DNA from: Caryophanales bacterium UBA6331
Lineage (GTDB): Bacteria > Bacillota_I > Bacilli_A > RF39 > UBA660
Direction of reading: 5' to 3'
DNA: 12,552 bases
Assembly: GCA_002438065.1 (NCBI GenBank)
Contig: DJSP01000002.1
Coordinates: 1 to 12,552 of the forward strand
Positions 7,008 through 12,552 of the stretch are shown piece after piece. The notes beneath the pieces were generated by a model. That model was not told the DNA's origin, searched no databases, and was given only the letters and a program-made list of their open reading frames with translations. Positions within the stretch are counted from its first letter, which is position 1. Every line of letters starts with the position of its first letter. The translations under genes were made by a program, and so were the position numbers.

Positions 7008-7568
7008 TTATAAAGTCTTTTTAAATTCAACAATATCTCCTTGATGTAAGTCATATAACACTTCTTCATCTTTATCAATATGCATTTCAATATAAGAATT
7101 ATCTAAAATCTTTATCTTAGCGTTTAAAAGTTTAACACCATTTTTAAACACATCAACTACTTCCTTATTTACTAAATTCATTTTAGTTGCTGTCTCTGGA
7201 TCCATATGAATATGAGCATCAGATCTAATAAGACCTTTATCTAATGAAACACTTCCCTTTGGTCCAATAACTATTATTGGTAAACTATCATCCAAATCAC
7301 CACTTTGTTTTCTAGGCGGAACAACTCCTAATATTTTAGCATCACTATCATCAATTTCAACCTGATTATAATTTCTTAAAGGGCCTACTACTCTAACATG
7401 ATTAATTCTATTTTCGTTAACCATAATATCAACAGTCATATTACTTGCAAATTGTCCTTGTTGATTCAAATAATTTCTTACAGTAATTTCCTCATCTCCA
7501 AATATTTTCTTCCAAACATCTTTTGTTAAATGAACATGTCTATTACTAATTCCAACTGGTATATTCAT
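7008..7568 (-). CDS. pduL: PduL-type phosphate acyltransferase (phosphotransacylase)
   Basis: This 186-residue PduL-fold enzyme interconverts acyl-CoA and acyl-phosphate. It is unrelated in fold to Pta. The dinuclear zinc site looks complete: NRHVHL gives H11 and H13, QVEI gives E71, AHIHM gives H119 and H121, and EMHIDKDE gives H163. The putative phosphate-binding Arg is R65 in GPLR. The gaps between these residues closely match those of characterised PduL. It starts directly with the catalytic domain (MNIPVGISNRHVHL), so the N-terminal peptide that targets PduL to microcompartments is missing. No propanediol-utilisation or shell genes are nearby. It therefore probably works in the cytosol as a housekeeping phosphotransacetylase in acetate/ATP metabolism (inference). 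It is the first gene of a likely operon with dusB and gtrA. Confidence 0.92.
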   Translation of the reverse strand: MNIPVGISNRHVHLTKDVWKKIFGDEEITVRNYLNQQGQFASNMTVDIMVNENRINHVRVVGPLRNYNQVEIDDSDAKILGVVPPRKQSGDLDDSLPIIVIGPKGSVSLDKGLIRSDAHIHMDPETATKMNLVNKEVVDVFKNGVKLLNAKIKILDNSYIEMHIDKDEEVLYDLHQGDIVEFKKTL

Positions 7569-7595
7569 AATTTTATCATCCTTTTCTATAAATTA

Positions 7596-7623
7596 ATTAT
7601 ACCCTTTATCACTAAAATAAGAA
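7596..7623 (-). promoter_or_regulatory. Probable promoter of the pduL-dusB-gtrA unit
   Basis: A perfect TATAAT (7596-7601 on the minus strand) lies 27 nt before the pduL ATG. The best -35 is a weak TTCTTA at 7618-7623 with 16-bp spacing. Confidence 0.5.
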
Positions 7624-7627
7624 ATAA

Positions 7628-9490
7628 TTAATTATTCATAACATCAATAATTTTCTTTTTAGATGCTATATATGCTGGAATCAAACTAGCAATAAAGCAA
7701 AGAAATATACTTAAAAACCCAATAATTAAAACATTAGAAAAACTAATAACCATAATTTTATTAAGACTAACATAACTACTAACATAGTCATTTATCTTAT
7801 TACCTACTATAACAAGCATTACATTTGAATAAACAAATGAACAAACACCAATTAATATATTTTCTAAACAAAACAAGTTTTTAACATCTTTATTTCTAAA
7901 ACCAATACTTTTATAAACACCAATATCTTTATATCTCTCAATAACTGAAATATAAGAAATAACAAATATCATAATAACCGAAACGATCAAACTAATAACA
8001 CTAAATAATATTAAAACTATACTAATACCATCAACTATTTTTTTCGTACTATTAACTATATCTTCCGCATTATCTAAAATATTATAATCTTTTAATTTTT
8101 CTTTAATTATATTTTTAGATTCTAAATCAGTTGAATAAATAAAAATATCCGTTATCTCATTATCAAATAAATCATTAGAATAAATTATTCCACTCAAATC
8201 TTTAAAATAATCATTATTAGATCTTACAATACCACAAACTTTAAGTTCTTTCCCATTAATATAAAATATATTGTTAATAAGTCCCTTGTTTTCCACATCT
8301 AAATAATTATAAACTTTCTCACTTATTGAATTATCTTCATCATAAAGTATTAATACTTCATTCTCAGTTTCTGGCCACTTACCATCTAATATATAAAAAT
8401 AATTATTTGAAGGATTAACGTACGAAACACTTCTAAAGTTATAATCAACATCTCTATAATAACTAACAGCCTTAACATACTTTTTATCAATCCCATTAAT
8501 AACATTAATTAACTTATCATCTATAACATTATTTAGAAATGTTCCTTTTTTTACATTTATTCCTTTAATATTTTCTATTTTACTATTAAAATCATCAACA
8601 TAATTACTTTTACTAATAATTATTGGATAGTTAAAAAATGATGAACCATTTAAATTATCTAATTCCTTCTTAAAACCATTTCTAATCGATAATACCAGTC
8701 CTAAACTGCATAACCCAATAGTAAAGGCTAAAACAACTAAAATATTTCTTAACAATTTATTTTTAATATTTTTAATTGCATATTTACCTAATTTATTTAT
8801 TGTTAATTTAACATCATTTTTTTGTCTTAAATTAAAGTATGATCTAATCTGTTTTTTACCATTTTCTTCTATTTTTCCATCAACAAGCTTTATTACTTCA
8901 TCGGCAAACTTATTAGCAAGTTCCATATTATGTGTAACTACAATAACCAATTTTTTCTTAGATAAATTTTTAAGAATCTTCATAATCTTATATGAATTAT
9001 CTAAATCAAGTGCTCCAGTAGGCTCATCAGCAAGTATTATTTTTGTATTTTGTATCATACACCTAGCAATAGCAACTCTTTGCTTTTCTCCTCCACTCAA
9101 AGAAGAAACCATACTATTTTTTAAATTACTTATACCTAACATTTTAAATATTTTATTCTCAAAACATGGGCTTCTATTTCTTCTAATATCTATCGGTAAT
9201 AGAGTATTATCTAACACGCTATATTTATCGATTAAATTATAATTTTGATTAATATAACTAACAACCTGATTATGATAATATGAACTATCAAATTTATTAA
9301 TGTTAAATCCATCAATTAAAACTTTACCATTATCAGCCTGCTCTAATCCACCAATTATATTTAAAAGTGTTGATTTACCACTACCAGATTCACCAACCAA
9401 ACAAATAAGACCTCTGTTGCCAAATTTTAAATTTATTTTTTTCAAAACATCTCTATCATATTTTTTACACACATTTCTAAGCTCAAGCAT
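7628..9490 (-). CDS. MacB-type ABC exporter, ATPase fused to FtsX-like permease
   Basis: The predicted 620-residue protein starts with an ABC ATPase: Walker A GESGSGKST (33-41), signature LSGGEKQR (131-138), Walker B ILADEP (152-157) and H-loop H187. The permease follows: one helix (about 249-270), an extracytoplasmic domain of about 215 residues, and three C-terminal helices (about 488-515, 545-565, 585-608). The loop SYISVIERYKDIGVYKSIGFR and the ending PAYIASKKKIIDVM are typical of MacB/FtsX permeases. Such type VII transporters work as mechanotransmitters for peptides, lipids or lipoproteins. AAGGAG lies 7 nt before the ATG at 9490; a longer frame to 9541 exists but is not supported by a ribosome-binding site. 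No two-component system or lantibiotic gene is adjacent, so the substrate is unknown. Confidence 0.92.
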   Translation of the reverse strand: MLELRNVCKKYDRDVLKKINLKFGNRGLICLVGESGSGKSTLLNIIGGLEQADNGKVLIDGFNINKFDSSYYHNQVVSYINQNYNLIDKYSVLDNTLLPIDIRRNRSPCFENKIFKMLGISNLKNSMVSSLSGGEKQRVAIARCMIQNTKIILADEPTGALDLDNSYKIMKILKNLSKKKLVIVVTHNMELANKFADEVIKLVDGKIEENGKKQIRSYFNLRQKNDVKLTINKLGKYAIKNIKNKLLRNILVVLAFTIGLCSLGLVLSIRNGFKKELDNLNGSSFFNYPIIISKSNYVDDFNSKIENIKGINVKKGTFLNNVIDDKLINVINGIDKKYVKAVSYYRDVDYNFRSVSYVNPSNNYFYILDGKWPETENEVLILYDEDNSISEKVYNYLDVENKGLINNIFYINGKELKVCGIVRSNNDYFKDLSGIIYSNDLFDNEITDIFIYSTDLESKNIIKEKLKDYNILDNAEDIVNSTKKIVDGISIVLILFSVISLIVSVIMIFVISYISVIERYKDIGVYKSIGFRNKDVKNLFCLENILIGVCSFVYSNVMLVIVGNKINDYVSSYVSLNKIMVISFSNVLIIGFLSIFLCFIASLIPAYIASKKKIIDVMNN

Positions 9491-9497
9491 AACACCT

Positions 9498-9503
9498 CTC
9501 CTT
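9498..9503 (-). promoter_or_regulatory. Ribosome-binding site that decides the ABC exporter start
   Basis: AAGGAG lies 7 nt before the ATG at 9490 (MLELRNV, the usual beginning of an ABC ATPase domain). This argues against upstream in-frame starts at 9541 or 9514. Confidence 0.8.
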
Positions 9504-9517
9504 ACAAGAAGCATTTT

Positions 9518-9548
9518 ATTATAAGTGCGTTTAACATGCAAATGACAA
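9518..9548 (-). promoter_or_regulatory. Probable promoter of the ABC exporter gene
   Basis: A perfect TATAAT (9518-9523, minus strand) has TTGTCA (9543-9548) 19 bp upstream, slightly long spacing. It lies after the pssA terminator and inside the region that a longer coding frame would cover, supporting the shorter start. Confidence 0.5.
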
Positions 9549-9595
9549 ATTTTTAAAATTGTTTATTCAAAATCACCTAATTTATTAATCAAAAT

Positions 9596-9627
9596 AAAAA
9601 AATCTGTATATTTTTCTATACAAATTT
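9596..9627 (-). terminator. Strong Rho-independent terminator after pssA
   Basis: In minus-strand RNA, AAAUUUGUAUA (9617-9627) pairs with UAUACAGAUUU (9600-9610), 11 bp with one G-U pair and a 6-nt loop. A U-run follows (9596-9602). It begins one base after the pssA stop codon. Confidence 0.88.
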
Positions 9628-9628
9628 T

Positions 9629-10261
9629 TTATTTCTTACAAAAATAACAAAAACCTAAAAAAAATACTATAAATAAGATTCCCACTATCGAAAGCACAAT
9701 TTTTTTCTTGTCATCTAATTTCTTAATTTTTATTATACTTATAAAAGATAGCCCAACCAATATCATAAAAATAGATATAATTTCTGGATAAAATCTAAAT
9801 TTAATTATCCATAATACAACATATACAATCGGATAAAATATTGCAATAGATGTTATAGGCATTCCAACGAAATATTCTTTATTAGCCTTTTTACAAATAT
9901 CAAGAGTATTAAAATAAGCAAGTCTAATCATTCCACATAAACTATAAAATATTAAAGCAACCCATCCAAAATAATAATTTTTTGGCAATATATTAATTGT
10001 ATAAACTAAAGGAAATACTCCAAATGAGATTAAATCAGATAGTGAATCAAGTTGTACACCATATACACTCTGCATTTCACTAGACTTTCTTCTCCTAGCT
10101 AGCTTTCCATCAAAAGCATCACATATTCCTGCAATTATTAAACAAAATATTGGAACAACCTTGCTTCCATTAATTGATAAAACACATCCTAAAAGGGCCA
10201 TAAAAGTACCACTCATAGTAAGTAAATCACAATCTCTATAAAAACCTATAAACTTTTTCAT
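9629..10261 (-). CDS. pssA: CDP-diacylglycerol--serine O-phosphatidyltransferase-like protein
   Basis: This 210-residue integral membrane enzyme is of the CDP-alcohol phosphatidyltransferase family. The catalytic signature is complete: D48, D51, G52, A55, R56, then G68, D72 and D76 (CDAFDGKLAR and YGVQLDSLSD). The 11-residue gap after AR and the following DLISFGVFP are typical of PssA enzymes of Gram-positive bacteria. These condense CDP-diacylglycerol with L-serine to phosphatidylserine, the precursor of phosphatidylethanolamine. About six hydrophobic segments are visible. The gene starts 11 nt after the HAD-GtrA gene and ends at a strong terminator, so the two are probably co-transcribed. 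No phosphatidylserine decarboxylase gene is in the window. A different alcohol acceptor cannot be excluded from sequence alone. Confidence 0.85.
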   Translation of the reverse strand: MKKFIGFYRDCDLLTMSGTFMALLGCVLSINGSKVVPIFCLIIAGICDAFDGKLARRRKSSEMQSVYGVQLDSLSDLISFGVFPLVYTINILPKNYYFGWVALIFYSLCGMIRLAYFNTLDICKKANKEYFVGMPITSIAIFYPIVYVVLWIIKFRFYPEIISIFMILVGLSFISIIKIKKLDDKKKIVLSIVGILFIVFFLGFCYFCKK

Positions 10262-10272
10262 AAACTCACACC

Positions 10273-11268
10273 CTACTTCGTAAACACCAATAATTTACTA
10301 ATCAAATAATTTCCAATAATAACAACAATTTGAACAATTACCTTAGCAATCATATCATTCATATTTAAAGATCTAACAAATAAAATCATCAACAAAGTAT
10401 CAAGTACTAATGTAATAACTCTGCTTCCTGTAAAAGAAATAAACTCTTTAAAATAATTTTTATTCTTACTATTAAAAACAATAACTCTATTAGTAAAATA
10501 AGCAAATAAAACAGAAATAATCCAAGATAACACATTAGATACTACTAAATCAAAACAACAAACTTTAGCAAATAAAGCATAACTTAAAATTGATATAACA
10601 GTCGTACAACCACCTATAAATAAATAATTAATTACTTCTAAATGATTTCTATAAAACTCCCATAATTTTCTAAATAAAGACTTAATAAAACTAGGTTTAT
10701 ATTCTTTATAATCAATTAAATTTTCTCCTTTAACAACATAAGATTTATTAGCAAGCTCTAAAATATTTTTATCATTAAGAGGATTATCACTATAACATTC
10801 TTCTAAAATATAATTTATATATTTTTTATTATAATTATCTGTTTTTACATCTTTACTATTATTTTTTTCTCTAAATTTTCCTGTTTTTAAATCAACATCA
10901 GATGCAATTAAATCTTTAACACCTAACTTATCACAAACAGGTTTTAATAAAAAATAAGGACTAGCAGAATTAATAATATCATTCTCATGACTTTTTCCTA
11001 AATAAAATTTCTTAATATTTTTATAGTGTTCATCCCAAAAATCATTTACTAAGCAATAGCCATCACTAACATTATTTAAAAAACTAAATAATACTTCTTT
11101 AAACTGAGTTATATCAATAACTCCAAAAAAATATTTAATAAATGCTCCAATTATTTTCAATATATCCATAAACTTAATATACTTATGTTTATAACAATAT
11201 TTTATAAAATCAACACTTGAATCTCCATTATAAATGGTATCATCAAAGTCATACATATTTATTTTCAT
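10273..11268 (-). CDS. HAD-IB phosphatase fused to a GtrA membrane domain
   Basis: Residues 1-190 form a HAD-superfamily IB phosphatase. The nucleophile motif is DFDDT (D7, D9, T11), motif II is in NSASPYFLLKP (S101 or S103), the motif III Lys is probably near K148-K149, and the acidic motif IV is YSDNPLND (D161, D166). Residues 211-331 form a four-helix GtrA domain (NYLFIGG, FTNRVIVFNSK, GSRVITLVLDT, GNYLISKLLVF). The catalytic residues appear intact. Family knowledge: HAD-IB members include PgpC-type lipid phosphatases and phosphoserine phosphatase; GtrA domains are linked to polyprenyl-phosphate-sugar transfer. Location 11 nt upstream of pssA suggests a membrane-lipid or lipid-linked-sugar phosphate as substrate (inference). 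The start ATG at 11268 has a GTGATG-type site; an ATG four codons inside is an alternative. Confidence 0.85.
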   Translation of the reverse strand: MKINMYDFDDTIYNGDSSVDFIKYCYKHKYIKFMDILKIIGAFIKYFFGVIDITQFKEVLFSFLNNVSDGYCLVNDFWDEHYKNIKKFYLGKSHENDIINSASPYFLLKPVCDKLGVKDLIASDVDLKTGKFREKNNSKDVKTDNYNKKYINYILEECYSDNPLNDKNILELANKSYVVKGENLIDYKEYKPSFIKSLFRKLWEFYRNHLEVINYLFIGGCTTVISILSYALFAKVCCFDLVVSNVLSWIISVLFAYFTNRVIVFNSKNKNYFKEFISFTGSRVITLVLDTLLMILFVRSLNMNDMIAKVIVQIVVIIGNYLISKLLVFTK

Positions 11269-11292
11269 ATAACATCACGTCATAATCATAAC

Positions 11293-11319
11293 AAAAAAAA
11301 CACTAAATTAATAGTGTTT
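11293..11319 (-). terminator. Strong Rho-independent terminator after the Fic gene
   Basis: A perfect 8-bp stem AAACACTA/TAGTGTTT (11312-11319 with 11298-11305) has a 6-nt loop and eight U residues in minus-strand RNA (11293-11300). It separates the fic gene from the HAD-GtrA/pssA unit. Confidence 0.88.
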
Positions 11320-11328
11320 ACAATCTAT

Positions 11329-11979
11329 TCATATACCATCAACGCAATTGTTTCTAATCCATTCTTTAATATTAGTCATATCATTTGTTTCATAATAATT
11401 AATTAATAATACAAGATATTCACCAATTTTTTCTACTGGCACTGCTATAATTCCCTGTCCACATCTTATCATTTCTTTATTAGCAACTAAATTTGTCACT
11501 CTTTTATTTCCATCTAAAAACATTTGACTTCTTTGAATCCAACAAAATAAACTAATACATCTATCCAATTCATTTGAAATTGACATTATATCCTTTAATT
11601 CACTTTCATAATTACATTCAATTGGTAATTTAGTTCTCCAAGAAGTTCCAGTTACTCCAACACCTTTATCTCTAAAATCTCCAAGTGGAAAAATATTTTG
11701 ACCTTTACATACCTGAAAATGTATTTTTTTAATATAATCAATTGTTAATTCTTCATCAATTGTATTTAAAACATATTCCCAAGCATCTTTTAATCCCTTA
11801 AGTTTTAACATATCATCAATAGATATATTACCTGTATTAACATTATTCATAAAAGAATAAGTATCAGCAAAAGTAACTGCAATTCCTTCTAAATTAGCAC
11901 TTTTATAAATATTATCGATTAATTTTCTTTTAGCAAAAAAAATATTATCTTCTTTAGTCATATTAAATTTATTTTCCAC
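11329..11979 (-). CDS. Fic-domain protein with degenerate active site (His to Gln)
   Basis: This 216-residue protein has the Fic fold. The core motif reads QMFLDGNKRVTN (residues 152-163), against the consensus HxFx(D/E)GN(G/K)RxxR. Phe, Asp, Gly, Asn and Arg160 are kept, but the catalytic His is Gln152 and the last Arg is Asn163. An N-terminal inhibitory motif SxxxE(G/N) is present as SANLEG (S27, E31, G32), as in class II Fic proteins, and a flap-like GVTGTSWRTKLP lies near 108-119. Family knowledge: canonical Fic enzymes AMPylate targets using that His. A Gln variant may be inactive or use another chemistry. AAGGG (11988-11992) is 8 nt before GTG 11979; an upstream GTG at 11988 overlaps that site, and ATG 11961 is a weaker alternative. 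The stop is TGA. Confidence 0.85.
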   Translation of the reverse strand: MENKFNMTKEDNIFFAKRKLIDNIYKSANLEGIAVTFADTYSFMNNVNTGNISIDDMLKLKGLKDAWEYVLNTIDEELTIDYIKKIHFQVCKGQNIFPLGDFRDKGVGVTGTSWRTKLPIECNYESELKDIMSISNELDRCISLFCWIQRSQMFLDGNKRVTNLVANKEMIRCGQGIIAVPVEKIGEYLVLLINYYETNDMTNIKEWIRNNCVDGI

Positions 11980-11987
11980 AATAATCA

Positions 11988-11992
11988 CCCTT
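11988..11992 (-). promoter_or_regulatory. Ribosome-binding site that decides the fic start
   Basis: AAGGG, part of AAGGGTGAT, lies 8 nt before the GTG at 11979 and overlaps the alternative GTG at 11988, so the inner GTG is preferred. Confidence 0.6.
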
Positions 11993-12063
11993 GTTTCTTA
12001 AACATTATAAACTATATTATATATATTATCTAGTTAATGAATAATTAAATATTTGTTTATTTC

Positions 12064-12083
12064 AAAAAAATTACTAACAATTT
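12064..12083 (-). terminator. Weak possible terminator after the right DUF4143 ATPase
   Basis: A 6-bp A/U-only-plus-wobble stem (AAAUUG with UAAUUU, 12078-12083 and 12068-12073) with a 4-nt loop is followed by seven U residues in minus-strand RNA. Read-through into fic is possible. Confidence 0.35.
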
Positions 12084-12087
12084 ATAT

Positions 12088-12552
12088 TTATTTATCCAAT
12101 AACCAATCTAAAGCATTTTTAACTATTATGCCTTCTTCATTAGAAACTGGAATCTTATCCATAGTTAAAATCATTTTACTATAGTTATCATTTATTCTTC
12201 TTAAAGAATTTAATTCTCTTTCATAAATGAAATTATCATCAAATTTTAATGTATCACAAACCTGAATATACATTTTACCTTCATTATTAATAGCTACAAA
12301 ATCAACTTCATATTCATCAATTTTACCAACATAAACCTCGTAACCACGTCTTATAAGTTCTAAATAAACAACATTTTCTAAAATATGTCCATAGTCACCA
12401 ATTTTTCTACCTAAAATAAAATATCTTAAGCCTAAATCAGAGACATAATATTTTTCACAAGTTTTCAAATATTGTTTTCCTTTTATATCATATCTATTAG
12501 CTCTATAAAAGAAAAATGATTCGATTAGTCCGATAGTGTTTACAAAGTCGGG
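12088..12552 (-). CDS. AAA_14/DUF4143-type ATPase, C-terminal part, cut by the right window edge
   Basis: The reading frame is open from the right edge to TAA at 12088, giving the last 154 residues. It holds the DUF4143 C-terminal signatures: ESFFFYRANRYDIKGKQYLK, then YYVSDLGLRY, GHILENVVYLELIRRGYEVYVGK and EVDFVAINNEGKMYIQVC. The E-V-D-F and Q-V-C residues look like the D/E-x-Q/K core of a PD-(D/E)XK-type nuclease fold (inference). An internal TTG codon at 12468 is not the true start, because the family sequence continues upstream of it without interruption. The ATPase half lies outside the window. It is a second member of the same family as the frameshifted gene at 1-665; the two visible parts do not overlap, so similarity between the copies cannot be judged. 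Confidence 0.88.
   Translation of the reverse strand, partial: PDFVNTIGLIESFFFYRANRYDIKGKQYLKTCEKYYVSDLGLRYFILGRKIGDYGHILENVVYLELIRRGYEVYVGKIDEYEVDFVAINNEGKMYIQVCDTLKFDDNFIYERELNSLRRINDNYSKMILTMDKIPVSNEEGIIVKNALDWLLDK

Noticed and set aside
9491..9541. Longer N-terminus of the ABC exporter starting at 9541
   Set aside because: The extra 17 residues fall over a TATAAT promoter box and the AAGGAG site, and the ABC domain normally begins at the MLELRNV start.
11329..11331. Mycoplasma-type code (UGA read as Trp)
   Set aside because: Trp codons in the genes are UGG, the fic gene ends with UGA just before a strong terminator, and the other genes end with UAA or UAG without internal UGA.
12466..12468. 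TTG start of a separate short gene at the right edge
   Set aside because: The same frame is open to the window edge and encodes the expected upstream DUF4143 sequence, so TTG is an internal Leu codon.

Overview
The window looks like a chromosomal segment of a very AT-rich, Gram-positive-type bacterium. By eye A+T is about 70-75%, and the codons are dominated by A- and U-ending forms. Strong GGAGG/AAGGAG ribosome-binding sites, short Rho-independent terminators with U-runs, and protein families typical of uncultured gut Bacilli (Erysipelotrichales/RF39-like) or low-GC Clostridia support this. Trp is encoded by UGG and UGA is used as a stop (the fic gene), so I see no sign of the Mycoplasma code. 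The taxonomic guess is inference only. Every gene I can support lies on the minus strand, so transcription runs from the right edge to the left.

Layout from right to left in transcription order: (1) the C-terminal half of an AAA_14/DUF4143 ATPase running off the right edge (12088-12552); (2) a Fic-domain protein whose catalytic His is Gln (11329-11979), closed by a strong terminator; (3) a two-gene lipid unit, a HAD-IB phosphatase fused to a GtrA membrane domain (10273-11268) followed 11 nt later by a PssA-type CDP-alcohol phosphatidyltransferase (9629-10261), closed by a strong terminator; (4) a MacB-type ABC exporter with fused ATPase and permease (7628-9490); (5) a likely operon of a PduL-type phosphotransacylase (7008-7568), DusB tRNA-dihydrouridine synthase (6005-6985) and a small GtrA protein (5626-6012) that overlaps dusB by 8 nt; (6) a separately promoted zinc-ribbon/single-TM/OB-fold-like protein (4677-5375) with its own terminator; (7) uvrA (1786-4599) with a terminator overlapping its stop; (8) a stand-alone HipA/CtkA-like kinase (838-1701) with a terminator directly after its stop; (9) the N-terminal part of a second AAA_14/DUF4143 ATPase (1-665), broken by a single-base frameshift at an A-tract and running off the left edge.

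The middle (about 1786-11268) is mostly housekeeping: DNA repair, tRNA modification, acyl-phosphate metabolism, phospholipid synthesis and export. The two ends carry accessory genes often found in toxin-like or regulatory settings: two DUF4143 ATPases, a degenerate Fic and a HipA-like kinase. The most notable unexplained structure is a set of three tandem 32-bp repeats (711-806) in front of the frameshifted ATPase. The gene-proximal copy supplies the -35 box of the best promoter I can find there. I found no RNA genes, insertion sequences, CRISPR arrays, riboswitches or origins. I did not find a clearly new multi-gene system; the HAD-GtrA/PssA unit and the repeat-controlled ATPase are the best candidates for follow-up.
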